From: Cherax quadricarinatus
Lineage: Eukaryota > Arthropoda > Malacostraca > Decapoda > Parastacidae
NCBI RefSeq assembly: GCF_038502225.1
Contig: NW_027195528.1
Span: 48,501-112,500 of the forward strand
Reading direction: 5' to 3'
Length of the DNA stretch: 64,000 nucleotides
The position numbers and the translations under genes are program-made. Under the pieces are notes generated by a model that had not been told where the DNA came from, did not search any database, and saw only the letters and a list, made by a program, of their open reading frames with translations. The stretch's first letter is position 1. Each line of letters starts with the position of its first letter. This document shows, one piece after another, positions 13,021-23,362 of this stretch.

Positions 13021-14046
13021 ATAAAGCTGGGATGCTTGAATGTGCGTGGATGTAGTGCAGATGATAAGAAAGAGATGTTGCTGATGTTATGAATGAAAAG
13101 AAGTTGGATATCCTGACCCTAAGCGAAACAAAGCTGAAGGTGGTAGGGGAGTTTCAGTGGAGAGAAATAAATGGGATTAGGTCAGGAGTTTCTGAGAGAG
13201 TTAGAGCTAAGGAAGGGGTAGCAGTAATGTTGAAGAATCAGTTATGGAAGGAGAAGAGGGAATATAAATGTGTAAATTCAAGGATTATGTGGATTAAAAT
13301 AAGGGTTGGATGTGAAAAGTGGGTCATAATAAGCGTGTATTCACCTGGAGAAGAGAGGAGTGAACAGAAGAGAGAGAGTTTTTGGGAGATGTTAAGTGAA
13401 TGTATAGGAACCTTTGAACCAAGTGAGAGAGTAATTGTGGTAGGGAACCTAAATGCTAAAGTTGGAGAAACATTTAGAGAAGGTGTACTAGGTAAGTTTG
13501 GGGTGCCAGTTGTTCGTGATAATGGGGGCCCTTTGATTGAACTTCGTATAGAAAGGGGTTTGGTTATAGGTAATACATATTTTAAGGAAAAGAGGATAAA
13601 TAAGTATACAAGATATGATGTAGGGCGAAATGACAGTAGTTTGTTGGATTATGAATTGGTAGATAAGACTGTTGAGTAGACTTCAGGATGTACATGTTTA
13701 TAGAGGGGCCACAGATATATCAGATCACTTTCTAGTTGTAGCTATACTGAGAGTAAAAGGTAGATGGGATACAAGGAGAATAGAAGCATCAGGGAAGAGA
13801 GAGGTGAAGGTTTATAAACTAAAAGAGGAGGCAGTTAGGGTAAGATGTAAACAGCTATTGGAGGATAGATGGGCTAATGAAAGCATAGGCAATGGGGTCG
13901 AAGAGGTATGGGGTAGGTTTAAAAATGTAGTGTTAGAGTGTTCAGCAGAAGTTTGTGGAGACAGGAAAGTGGGTGTGGGGGGGAAGAGGAGCGATTGGTG
14001 GAATGATGATGTAAACAGAGCAGTAAGGGAGAAAAAGTTAGCATAA
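13021..14046 (+). pseudogene. LINE-A endonuclease domain and linker (broken)
   Basis: Encodes an APE-type endonuclease that would nick target DNA for target-primed reverse transcription. The start reads LGCLNVRG at about 13026, then a one-base frameshift before 13089. Visible next are DILTLSETKL (the catalytic glutamate motif), VVGNLNAKVG (normally GDFN-like; here D is N), LLDYELVD and, after a stop/frameshift at 13677, ISDHFLVVA (the catalytic SDH motif). The frame then continues into a basic linker to 14046. At least two frame breaks and the altered GDFN motif make it inactive. Confidence 0.75.
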
Positions 14047-14154
14047 GAGAGGTTTTTACAAAGTAGAAGTGATGCAAGGAGGGAAGAGTATATGGAGAGA
14101 AAAAGAGAGGTTAACAGAGTGGTGAAGCAATCTTAAAAGAGAGCAAATGAGAGA

Positions 14155-15399
14155 GTGGGTGAGATGTTATCAACAAATTTTGTTGAAAATAAGAAAAAGT
14201 TTTGGAGTGAGATAAATAAGTTGAGGAAGCCTAGTGAACAAATGGATTTAACAGTTAGAAATAGGAGAGAAGAGTTATTAAATGGAGAGTTAGAGGTATC
14301 GGGAAGATGGTGGGAATATTTTGAGAAATTGTTAAATGTTGATGAAGATAGGGAAGCTGTGATTTCGTGTATAGGGCAAGGAGGAATAACATCTTGTAGG
14401 AGTGAGGAAGAGCCAGTTGTGTGTGTGGGGGAAGTTCGTGAGGCAGTGGGTGGAATGAAAGGGGGTAAGGCAGCTGGGATTGATGGGATAAAGATAGAAA
14501 TGTTAAAACCAGGCGGGGATGTAATTTTGGAGTGGTTGGTGTTATTATTTAATAAATGTATGGAAGAGGGTAAGGTACCTAGGGATTGGCAGAGAGCATG
14601 CATAGTTTCTTTGTATAAAGGCAAAGGGGACAAAAGAGAGTGCAAAAATTATAGGGGGATAAGTCTGTTGAGTATACCTGGTAAAGTGTATGGTAAAATT
14701 ATTGAAAGAATTAAGAGTAAGACGGAGAGTAGGATAGCAGATGAGTAAGGAGGCTTTAGGAAAGGTAGGGAGTGTGTAGACCAAGTGTTTACAGTGAAAC
14801 ATATAGGTGAACAGTATTTAGATAAGACTAAAGAGGTTTTTGTGGCATTTACGGATTTAGAAAAGGCGTATGACGGGGTGCATAGGGGGACAATGTGGCA
14901 GATGTTGCAAGTGTATGGTAAAGGAGGTAGGTTACTGAAAGCAGTGAAGAGTTTTTACGAGTATAGTGAGGCTCAAGTTAGAGTATGTAGGAGAGAGGGA
15001 GATTATTTCCCAGTAAAGGTAGGCCTTAGACAAGGATTTGTGATGTCACAATGGTTGTTCAATACATTTATAGATGGGGTTGTAAGAGAAGTGAATGGGA
15101 GGGTCTTGGTAAGAGGTGTGGAGTTAAAAGATAAAGAATCAAACCTAAAGTGGGAGTTGTCACAGTTGCTCTTTGCTGATGACACTCTGCTCTTGGGAGA
15201 TTCTGAAGAGAAGTTGCAGAGGTTGGTGGATGAATTTGGTATGTAAAAGAAGAAAATTAAAAGTGAACGTAGGAAGGAGTAAGGTTATGAGGATAACAAA
15301 AATATTAAGTGACGAAAGATTGGATATCAGATTGGAGGGAGAGAGTATGGAGGAGGTGAATGTATTCAGATATTTTGGAGTGGGCGGCCTAGGATGAGG
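14155..15399 (+). pseudogene. LINE-A reverse transcriptase domain (broken)
   Basis: RT fingers and palm. KAAGIDGIKIEMLKPGG and NYRGISLLSIPGKVYGKII lie in 14155-14748. A TAA at 14746-14748 interrupts the frame, which resumes by 14785 with FTDLEKAYDGVHRGTMW (first catalytic Asp), LRQGFVMSQWLFNTFIDGV (usually QGxxxSP; here S-Q), and LLFADDTLLLGDSEE (the catalytic DD pair). The thumb follows in another frame from 15246 (KLKVNVGRSKVMRITKI). The catalytic Asp pair survives, but three frame breaks prevent a full protein. Confidence 0.8.
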
Positions 15400-15451
15400 T
15401 GAATCATAGAATTTATGAGAGGAAAACGGTGAGTGATGCACTTAGGAGTCT

Positions 15452-15847
15452 GTGGAGACAAAGAACTTTGTCAGTGGAAGCAAAGAGGAGGAAATGTATG
15501 AAAGTATAGTTGTACCAACACTCTTATATGGATGTGAAGCATGGGTAATGAATGTTGCAACAAAGAGAAGGCTGAAGGCAGTGGAGATGTCATGTCTGAG
15601 GGCAATGTGTGGTGTGAATATAATGCAGAGAATTCGTAGTTTGGAAATTAGGAGAAGGTGTGGGATTACCAAAACTATTATCCAGAGGGCCGAGGAGGGG
15701 TTGTTGAGGTGGTTCGTACATGTAGAGAGAATGGAACAAAACAGAATGACTTCGAGAGTGAATAAATCTGGAGTGGTGGGAAGGCGAGGTAGGGATCGGC
15801 CTAGGAAGGGATGGAGGGAGGGGGTAAAGGAGGTTTCGTGTGCATGA
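15452..15847 (+). pseudogene. LINE-A RT C-terminal domain
   Basis: Open C-terminal part of ORF2: YESIVVPTLLYGCEAWVMN, then [17 protein letters not shown] near the end, a layout typical of LINE C-termini. It is out of frame with the preceding thumb segment, and ends TGA at 15845-15847. A 3' UTR of about 290 bp without ORFs follows to 16140. Confidence 0.75.
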
Positions 15848-16137
15848 GCGTATTTGATAGGAGTGAATGGAGACAAATAGTTTTTAATACTTGACATTCT
15901 GTTGGAGTGTGAGCAAAGCAACATTTATGAAGGGATTCAGGGAAGCCGGCAGGCTGGACTTGAATCCTGAAGATGGGAAGTACAATGTCTGCACTATGAA
16001 GGAGGGATGTTAATGTTGCAATTTTTAAACTGCAGTGTAAAGCACCCTTCTGGCAAGACAGTGAGGGAGTGAATGATGATGAAAGTTCTTCTTCGTGCCA
16101 CTCTGCCTTGGTGGGAATCGGCCGATGTGTCAATAAA

Positions 16138-16395
<258 letters not shown>

Positions 16396-16636
16396 GGATG
16401 GGGACCACCTCTGGTGTAAATTGTGGGACCCATAGCCTCGGAGAAGTGGATAAAAAGGCTTCAAGGAAGAATAATTGGATTTCTTCCTGAAGCCATTTGA
16501 ATATTCCACTTCCCCTACCACCCCATCTTTTAAACTATTTTTTTTTTACCAATAGGAATATTTTATTACATAATATGGTACAGAAGATTTAAGAGATACA
16601 TTGTTGATATAAAGGTGGCATATACGGTACATGTTG
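16396..16636. other. Short segment with imperfect hairpin between two (TA)n tracts
   Basis: GGATGGGGACCACCTCTGG starts the segment. Bases 16443-16512 fold back: GAAGTGGA...GGCTTCAAGGAAGAA pairs with TTCTTCCTGAAGCC...TCCACTTC around a loop near 16473-16482, giving two paired blocks of about 14 and 8 bp. It may be a MITE-like repeat or a small-RNA-type hairpin. There is no ORF. The remainder (16513-16636) shows nothing recognisable. Confidence 0.5.
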
Positions 16637-17034
<398 letters not shown>

Positions 17035-17082
17035 TGGTGATTTCAGAATATGCAAAACAACCATTGTGAATGAATAGAGAAA

Positions 17083-17119
17083 TTCCAAGCGCTTTCGTGA
17101 CTAACATTATCAAGGAACA
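17083..17119 (-). ncRNA. Possible degenerate hammerhead-ribozyme-like core in PLE 3' region
   Basis: On the - strand this reads CCTTGATAATGTTAGTCACGAAAGCGCTTGG. Hammerhead cores have the form CUGAUGA - stem II - GAAA, and PLE terminal regions are known to carry hammerhead motifs. Here TTGATAA and CGAAA sit at the right distance with a very short potential stem II (TG/CA), so the match is partial. The position just downstream of the GIY-YIG ORF fits a PLE terminal ribozyme. Activity is doubtful, and stems I and III were not proven. Confidence 0.3.
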
Positions 17120-17318
17120 ATAAAAGTAAGGCATCAAAGGAAGGCATATAAAGGGCCTAGCCCACACCTCACTATCACATTCCACAACAAAGCAACACCT
17201 GACGCATGACTCATAAGAAAGGGAACACTGCAGCAGGCCCGCTGGCCCAACTAGACAGGTCCTTCAAACAACCAACGAACAAACTATTCTACCCAAGTAT
17301 TAAGAATGTTAAAATTTA

Positions 17319-17979
17319 TTATTTGTCCAATGTATTATTAAATTCTTCCCAAATTATATTAATTGTAAATGGATCTAATTTATATAAACCAAAATAAATA
17401 TTCACATTATTGTTAAAACTGCTCTTTATGATACAAGATTCAATTATATTCCTGTCGACCATGGACTTGCTTGATACTACTTTCTCAACTTTTTGAAAAT
17501 CAATTGGATGGTTAAAATCTCTTACATGAATAAATAGAGCATTGGAATCTTGTCCAGTTCTAATGCTATATTTATGTTCTTTTAATCTAAGTTCGAGATT
17601 TTTACCAGTTTGACCGTAATAAACTTTATCGCAAATTTTACAAGGAATCTTATAGACACATCCATCAGCATTTTGGGGGGAATTCTTTATCAAAAGTTTT
17701 TTTTACTGTATCAAGATTTTTAATTACAACTTTGATATTAAAAGTCTTAAGAAGAGAAGGCATATCAACCAAGTTTTCATGGTAAGGGAGAACCAACATA
17801 TTTTTAGTTGAATAAGGCTGGTTGTCCCTTTTTGGGTTGTAAGAAGTATTTCTAGCAATTTTAAAAGATTTATCAATTACGTGTCTTGGGTATTTTAAAT
17901 CATTACCTATTTCATAAATTTTGTATATTTCTTCATCTATGAACTCTGGACTACAAATACGTAAAGCTCTCAAAAACAT
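17319..17979 (-). pseudogene. PLE linker and GIY-YIG endonuclease domain (frameshifted)
   Basis: Two overlapping frames, 17665-17979 and 17319-17693. The first encodes the RT-EN connector (NMLVLPYHENLVDMPSLLK). The second encodes the GIY-YIG-type endonuclease: VYKIPCKICDKVYYGQTGK followed by LELRLKEHKYSIR and NALFIHV, with the paired cysteines typical of PLE endonucleases. The frameshift lies near 17690 beside a T-run and G6. The corresponding + strand copy at 24841-25293 reads through this junction in one frame, so the break is specific to this copy. Confidence 0.85.
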
Positions 17980-18875
17980 TGATGAGAAAACAGAAGAATA
18001 ATAGTGTACATAGGAACAGTTTTTGTAGGTTTTCTGTAAATTTTAAAATGGAATTCATTATTACCCTTAATAATTAAAACATCTAGAAAAGACAATGAGT
18101 TATTTTCCTCAAACTCAACAGTAAAGTTTATAGAATGGGCTAAGCTATTTAATTTGCCAAGGAAATTGTGTATATCTACATTTTTGGGCATAAGACACAA
18201 AATATCATCAACATATCTGAACCATTTAGCTCTATTAGGGAGGATTGTGTTAGGCAATCTTGTTTCAAAAAATTCCATGTGTAGATTACTAAGAACAGGT
18301 GAAAGAGGATTTCCCATTGCCATACCAAACTTCTGAGTGTAAAACTTATCATTAAATACAAATTTTGCATCAACAATGCAAAGTTTAATAAGTTTAATGA
18401 TAGTAAGAACTGGCAATGGTAAATCATAATTAACGAGTTCTTCAGATAAGAAACTTAATAAATCATCAACAGGAACTTTCGTAAAGAAGGAAGTAACATC
18501 AAAACTAACCATGTTAAAATCATTTAAATCAGTCAAGGAGCTTAATTTATCAACTAAGTCTATGTTGTTTTTAACATTAAAGTAAGAAATTTTGCCAACA
18601 ATAGGGCTCAAAATATCAACAAGCCATTTTGATAATTTATATGAAACTGATCCTATGGAGCTAATAATTGGTCTGACTGGATTCCCTGGTTTGTGTGTTT
18701 TTATTAGACCATACATGTAAGGTAAAGATGGATTAGTGGAAGTAAATTGTTTGACTAATTCATCTTTGCCTTTCAGTAGAAGTTTCATTGTTTTATTGAA
18801 ATTGCTGTTAACGGTTTCTAGGGGATTTTTCCTAAGTTTAGAATAGGTTTCAGTTTCATCTAAGAGATTATTCAT
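17970..18875 (-). pseudogene. PLE reverse transcriptase domain
   Basis: 301 codons open, with PLE RT signatures: YGLIKTHKPGNPVRPIISS, SFDVTSFFTKVPVDDLL (first catalytic Asp), FGMAMGNPLSPVLSNLHME, RYVDDILCLM (YVDD catalytic box) and SLSFLDVLI. It would copy element RNA or DNA to cDNA. The frame is lost at both ends: upstream codons (RLTKADKTNAIAIM, 18985-18880) are out of frame with the first Met by one base, and the C-terminus shifts into PMYTIILLF before the linker. The catalytic residues look intact. Confidence 0.88.
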
Positions 18876-18978
18876 TTTTCTTTGTAATCATTTTCTTTCA
18901 TAATTGCTATTGCATTTGTTTTATCTGCTTTAGTAAGGCGCAGATTTTTATTGTTATTAAGTGTATCATAAGACTTAC

Positions 18979-19011
18979 CTGGAGTTTACCTGGAGAGAGT
19001 TTCGGGGGTCA
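18979..19011 (-). promoter_or_regulatory. LINE-B 3' terminus: tandem splice-donor-like repeats
   Basis: After the ORF2 stop (TGA at 19009-19011) the - strand runs only about 25-30 nt: a C/G hairpin-like GGGGGCGTTGACCCCC, then CTCCAGGTAAACTCCAGGTAAG. The duplicated CCAGGTAA is both a CR1-style terminal short repeat and a near-perfect 5' splice-site consensus (CAG/GTAAG). A fragment of this terminus also occurs at 25849-25895. Confidence 0.6.
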
Positions 19012-22000
19012 ACGCCCCCGCGGCCCGGTCTGTGACCAGGCCTCCTGGTGGATCAGCCCCTGATCAACCAGGCTGTTGCTGCTGGCTGCACGCAAACCAA
19101 CGTACGAGCCACAGCCCGGCTGATCAGGAACTGACTTTAGGTGCTTGTCCAGTGCCAGCTTGAAGACTGCCAGGGGTCTGTTGGTAATCCCCCTTATGTG
19201 TGCTGGGAGGCAGTTGAACAGTCTCGGGCCCCTGACACTTATTGTATGGTCTCTTAACGTGCTAGTGACACCCCTGCTTTTCATTGGGGGGATGGTGCAT
19301 CGTCTGCCAAGTCTTTTGCTTTCGTAGTGAGTGCTTTTCGTGTGCAAGTTCGGTACTAGTCCCTCTAGGATTTTCCAGGTGTATATAATCATGTATCTCT
19401 CCCTCCTGCGTTCCAGGGAATACAGGTTTAGAAACCTCAAGCGCTCCCAGTAATTGAGGTGTTTTATCTCCGTTATGCGCGCCGTGAAAGTTCTCTGTAC
19501 ATTTTCTAGGTCGGCAATTTCACCTGCCTTGAAAGGTGCTGTTAGAGTGCAGCAATATTCCAGCCTAGATAGAACAAGTGACCTGAAGAGTGTCATCATG
19601 GGCTTGGCCTCCCTAGTTTTGAAGGTTCTCATTATCCATCCTGTCATTTTTCTAGCAGATGCGATTGATACAATGTTATGGTCCTTGAAGGTGAGATCCT
19701 CCGACATAATCACTCCCAGGTCTTTGACGTTGGTGTTTCGCTCTATTTTGTGGCCAGAATTTGTTTTGTACTCTGATGAAGATTTAATTTCCTCATGTTT
19801 ACCATATCTGAGTAATTGAAATTTCTCATCGTTGAACTTCATATTGTTTTCCGCAGCCCACTGAAAGATTTGGTTGATGTCCGCCTGGAGCCTTGCAGTG
19901 TCTGCAATGGAAGACACTGTCATGCAGATTCGGGTGTCATCTGCAAAGGAAGACACGGTGCTGTGGCTGACATCCTTGTCTATGTCGGATATGAGGATGA
20001 GGAACAAGATGGGAGCTAGTACTGTGCCTTGTGGAACAGAGCTTTTCACCGTAGCTGCCTCGGACTTTACTCTGTTGACGACTACTCTCTGTGTTCTGTT
20101 AGTGAGGAAATTATAGATCCATCGACCGACTTTTCCTGTTATTCCTTTAGCACGCATTTTGTGCGCTATTACGCCATGGTCACACTTGTCGAAGGCTTTT
20201 GCAAAGTCTGTATATATTACATCTGCATTCTTTTTGTCTTCTAGTGCATTTAGGACCTTGTCGTAGTGATCCAATAGTTGAGACAGACAGGAGCGACCTG
20301 TTCTAAACCCATGTTGCCCTGGGTTGTGTAACTGATGGGTTTCTAGATGGGTGGTGATCTTGCTTCTTAGGACCCTTTCAAAGATTTTTATGATATGGGA
20401 TGTTAGTGCTATTGGTCTGTAGTTCTTTGCTATTGCTTTACTGCCCCCTTTGTGGAGTGGGGCTATGTCTGTTGTTTTTAGTAACTGAGGGACGACCCCC
20501 GTGTCCATGCTCCCTCTCCATAGGATGGAAAAGGCTCGTGATAGGGGCTTCTTGCAGTTCTTGATGAACACAGAGTTCCATGAGTCTGGCCCTGGGGCAG
20601 AGTGCATGGGCATGTCATTTATCGCCTGTTCGAAGTCATTTGGCGTCAGGATAACATCGGATAGGCTTGTGTTAATCAAATTTTGTGGCTCTCTCATAAA
20701 AAATTCATTTTGATCTTCGACTCTCAGTCTGGTTAGCGGCTTGCTAAAAACTGAGTCATATTGGGACTTGAGTAGCTCACTCATTTCCTTGCTGTCATCT
20801 GTGTAGGACCCATCTTGTTTAAGTAGGGGCCCAATACTGGACGTTGTTCTCGATTTTGATTTGGCATAGGAGAAGAAATACTTTGGGTTTCTTTCGATTT
20901 CATTTATGGCTTTTAGTTCTTCCCGCGATTCCTGACTCCTAAAGGATTCTTTTAGCTTAAGTTCGATGCTTGCTATTTCTCTGACCAGTGTCTCCCTACG
21001 CATTTCAGATATATTGACCTCTTTTAGCCGCTCTGTTATTCTTTTCCGTCGCCTGTAAAGGGAGCGCCTGTCTCTTTCTATTTTACATCTACTCCTCCTT
21101 TTTCTTAGAGGAATAAGCCTTGTGCATACATCGAGTGCCACCGAGTTAATCTGTTCTAGGCATAAGTTGGGGTCTGTGTTGCTTAGTGTATCTTCCCAGC
21201 TTATATCGGTTAGGACTTGGTTTACTTGGTCCCACTTTATGTTTTTGTTATTGAAGTTGAATTTGGTGAATGCTCCCTCGTGACTAGTCTCATTTTGTCG
21301 GTCTGGGGCTCCACGCATACATGTCTGAACCTCAATTATGTTGTGATCTGAGTATATTGTTTTTGATATGGTGACATTTCTTATCAGATCATCATTGTTA
21401 GTGAAGATGAGGTCTAGTGTATTCTCCAGTCTAGTAGGCTCTATTATTTGCTGGTTTAAATTGAATTTTGTGCAGAGATTTAAAAGCTCGTGTGAGTGTG
21501 AGTTTTCATCAGAGCTGCCTCCTGGTGTTATTACTGCAACAATATTATTTGCTATATTCCTCCATTTTAGGTGCCTTAAGTTGAAATCCCCCAGGAGCAA
21601 GATGTTGGGTGCAGGAGCTGGAAGATTTTCCAGACAGTGGTCAATTTTTAACAGCTGTTCCTGGAATTGCTGGGATGTTGCATCCGGAGGCTTGTAGACT
21701 ACCACAATGACTAGGTTTTGGTTCTCGACCTTTACTGCTAAAACTTCCACTACATCATTTGAGGCATTAAGCAGTTCTGTGCAAACAAGTGACTCTGCAA
21801 TGTACAGGCCAACCCCCCCCCCTTTTGCCTGTTCACTCTGTCACATCTGTATAGGTTGTAACCTGGGATCCATATTTCGTTGTCCAAGTGATCCTTTATG
21901 TGGGTCTCAGTGAAAGCCGCGAACATTGCCTTTGCCTCTGCAAGCAGTCCACGGATGAAAGGTATTTTGTTGTTTGTTGCTGGCTTTAGACCCTGTATAT

Positions 22001-22118
22001 TTGCAAAGAAGAATGTTATCGGACTGGTGGTATTGTTGGTACTGGGGGGGGATTTTTTTTCCGGCATTAGTATCTGTATCTGTTGGTTTGGAGTGGAGGC
22101 CATCGACTGTGGTTCCAC
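19009..22118 (-). pseudogene. LINE-B ORF2: APE endonuclease + reverse transcriptase, one frameshift
   Basis: The N-terminus (22118-21750 frame) starts the endonuclease: FFFANIQGLKPATNN, AAFTETHIKDH, then KGGGLA. At the ten-base C-run on the + strand (21812-21822) the frame shifts into the 913-codon frame, which continues with ILLLGDFNLRHLKW (GDFN) and YSDHNIIEV (SDH). RT follows: SAPGPDSWNS, NYRPIALTSHIIKIFERVL, YTDFAKAFDKCDHG (catalytic Asp), SSVPQGTVLAPILF, SSFADDTRI (catalytic DD), then the LINE C-terminus (FNCLPAHIRGITNRPLAVFK). Apart from one homopolymer indel the gene is intact, so it is either recently dead or mis-sequenced. Confidence 0.9.
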
Positions 22119-23362
22119 TCCAGGAATGACTGGATTTGGTGTACGATTTCTGCCATTTCCTGCCAGTTTTTTTTCCTTCCTGGCACTAAAAAACCTCTCC
22201 CTCTTGAGTGGCTGTGGCTACCCAGGTTTTCCCATGGCCTGGATGTTTTGTATCTTTTTGTCCCCTTTAGATGGTATGCCTGGCAATTTAAGTTATAGCA
22301 CAGTCTTTCCTGTACTGAAGAGGTACACATTTCAGGGTGAAAAAGCTTACAGGAAGGGAGTTTGCATTTTCCTGTTGTCATATGGGCATGGCATTTTCTA
22401 GGGTGGTCATAGTTGCATGTCCCATCTGTTTTTCCAGATTTCCCATGCCAGCAGATACCAAGTGCATAGTATGTGCACAGGCTTGGTTTCCGCTTGCCTT
22501 GGGTTTCTGTGACTGTATTCCCTGTTGGTGCATGTTTCCCTGTCTTACTTCTATCATCCCTAGCACCAACAATGGAGCTCCCACCAGTTGTTTTTGGTAA
22601 TTTATCCTCAGTATTGCTATTGGAGTCCTCTTGTTTGCTATTTCCTGCGGTATTTCTAGTTTGCAATATTGGTTTTATCTTATCTTTGACTACACTTGTT
22701 TCCCTACTATGGCTCCTGTCCCCTATGAGGTCATTTATATGTATTCCTTCCTGCGTATAATTCCCGACTACCTGGACAAATTCTCCAGCTTCACCATTAC
22801 TGTCTCCCAGGACAGCACCTCCAGCTTCACCATTACTGTCTCCCAGGACAGTATCTCCAGCTTCACCATTACTGTCTCCCAGGACAGTATCTCCAGCTTC
22901 ACCATTTCTGTCTCCCAGGACAGCACCTCCAGCTTCACCATTTCTGTCTCCCAGGACAGCACCTCCCGCTTCACCATTACTGTCTCCCAGGACAGCACTA
23001 TCAGCCCCACATTTACTGACTACCAGGACATCACCTCCAGCCTTACAGTTTGTGACTACATGGCCAGTATCAAGGGCAGTACCATTCAGCCCAGACTTTT
23101 TATGTTCCCATCTGTTGTAGAAAGCTTCCAGGTTTTCTATGAAAGCAGCTTTGATGTTGTCCTCTTTTAATACCCTTGTGATTTTAGTCCACAGATTTTC
23201 CTCATTTGGGCATACCCAAAAACACTTCTCTGTTTTAATACTGCTTGTAGCTAGTTCTGGGATATCTGCACAAGGGGCGTGACACCAATTTCCACAAAAA
23301 TGACAATTTATCCATGTGGAAGCCCGTTTGTTTGACTGACCACAGACTACACACAGCTTCAT
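22067..23362 (-). CDS. LINE-B ORF1: PHD-like finger plus three CCCH zinc fingers
   Basis: 431 codons, open, with an ATG start. Residues 4-51 form a PHD-like finger (C4, C7, C20, C23, H28, C31, C47, C51). Residues ~121-193 are a 12-residue repeat (AVLGDSNGEAGG type, about six units) encoded by a 36-bp minisatellite. Residues 296-320, 324-342 and 346-364 fit CCCH fingers (C-x7-C-x11-C-x3-H, then two C-x8-C-x4-C-x3-H). A basic tail ends the protein. ORF1 proteins of LINEs bind element RNA; a PHD finger is known in CR1 ORF1, while tandem CCCH fingers suggest RNA binding. The stop overlaps the ORF2 start region by about 52 nt. Confidence 0.88.
   Translation of the reverse strand: MKLCVVCGQSNKRASTWINCHFCGNWCHAPCADIPELATSSIKTEKCFWVCPNEENLWTKITRVLKEDNIKAAFIENLEAFYNRWEHKKSGLNGTALDTGHVVTNCKAGGDVLVVSKCGADSAVLGDSNGEAGGAVLGDRNGEAGGAVLGDRNGEAGDTVLGDSNGEAGDTVLGDSNGEAGGAVLGDSNGEAGEFVQVVGNYTQEGIHINDLIGDRSHSRETSVVKDKIKPILQTRNTAGNSKQEDSNSNTEDKLPKTTGGSSIVGARDDRSKTGKHAPTGNTVTETQGKRKPSLCTYYALGICWHGKSGKTDGTCNYDHPRKCHAHMTTGKCKLPSCKLFHPEMCTSSVQERLCYNLNCQAYHLKGTKRYKTSRPWENLGSHSHSRGRGFLVPGRKKNWQEMAEIVHQIQSFLEWNHSRWPPLQTNRYRY
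22780..23030. repeat. 36-bp minisatellite inside LINE-B ORF1
   Basis: About six to seven units of 36 bp (TTCACCATTACTGTCTCCCA GGACAGCACCTCCAGC on the + strand). The length keeps ORF1 in frame and encodes a 12-residue acidic/Gly-rich repeat. Neighbouring units differ by single changes. The + strand is also open across it, which explains spurious ORFs there. Confidence 0.9.

Larger units (their letters stand above)
17035..18985 (-). mobile_element. Penelope-like element (PLE), 3' three-quarters
   Basis: A - strand PLE running from 18985 down to about 17035. It carries the RT palm, linker and GIY-YIG endonuclease in that order, then ~280 bp of 3' sequence. Upstream of 18985 it is interrupted by LINE-B, and its N-terminal coding part reappears at 24655-24826 on the same strand, so LINE-B split it. 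The last ~300 bp (17100-17400) are repeated in inverted orientation at 25200-25497. PLEs replicate through an RT distinct from LINE RTs. This copy has several frame breaks. Confidence 0.85.

Noticed and set aside
17319..18875. PLE ORFs as a retrovirus, telomerase or group II intron RT
   Set aside because: GLIKTHK, YVDD and the C-terminal VYYGQTGK GIY-YIG endonuclease with paired cysteines are PLE hallmarks. No LTR, integrase, gag or intron structure.
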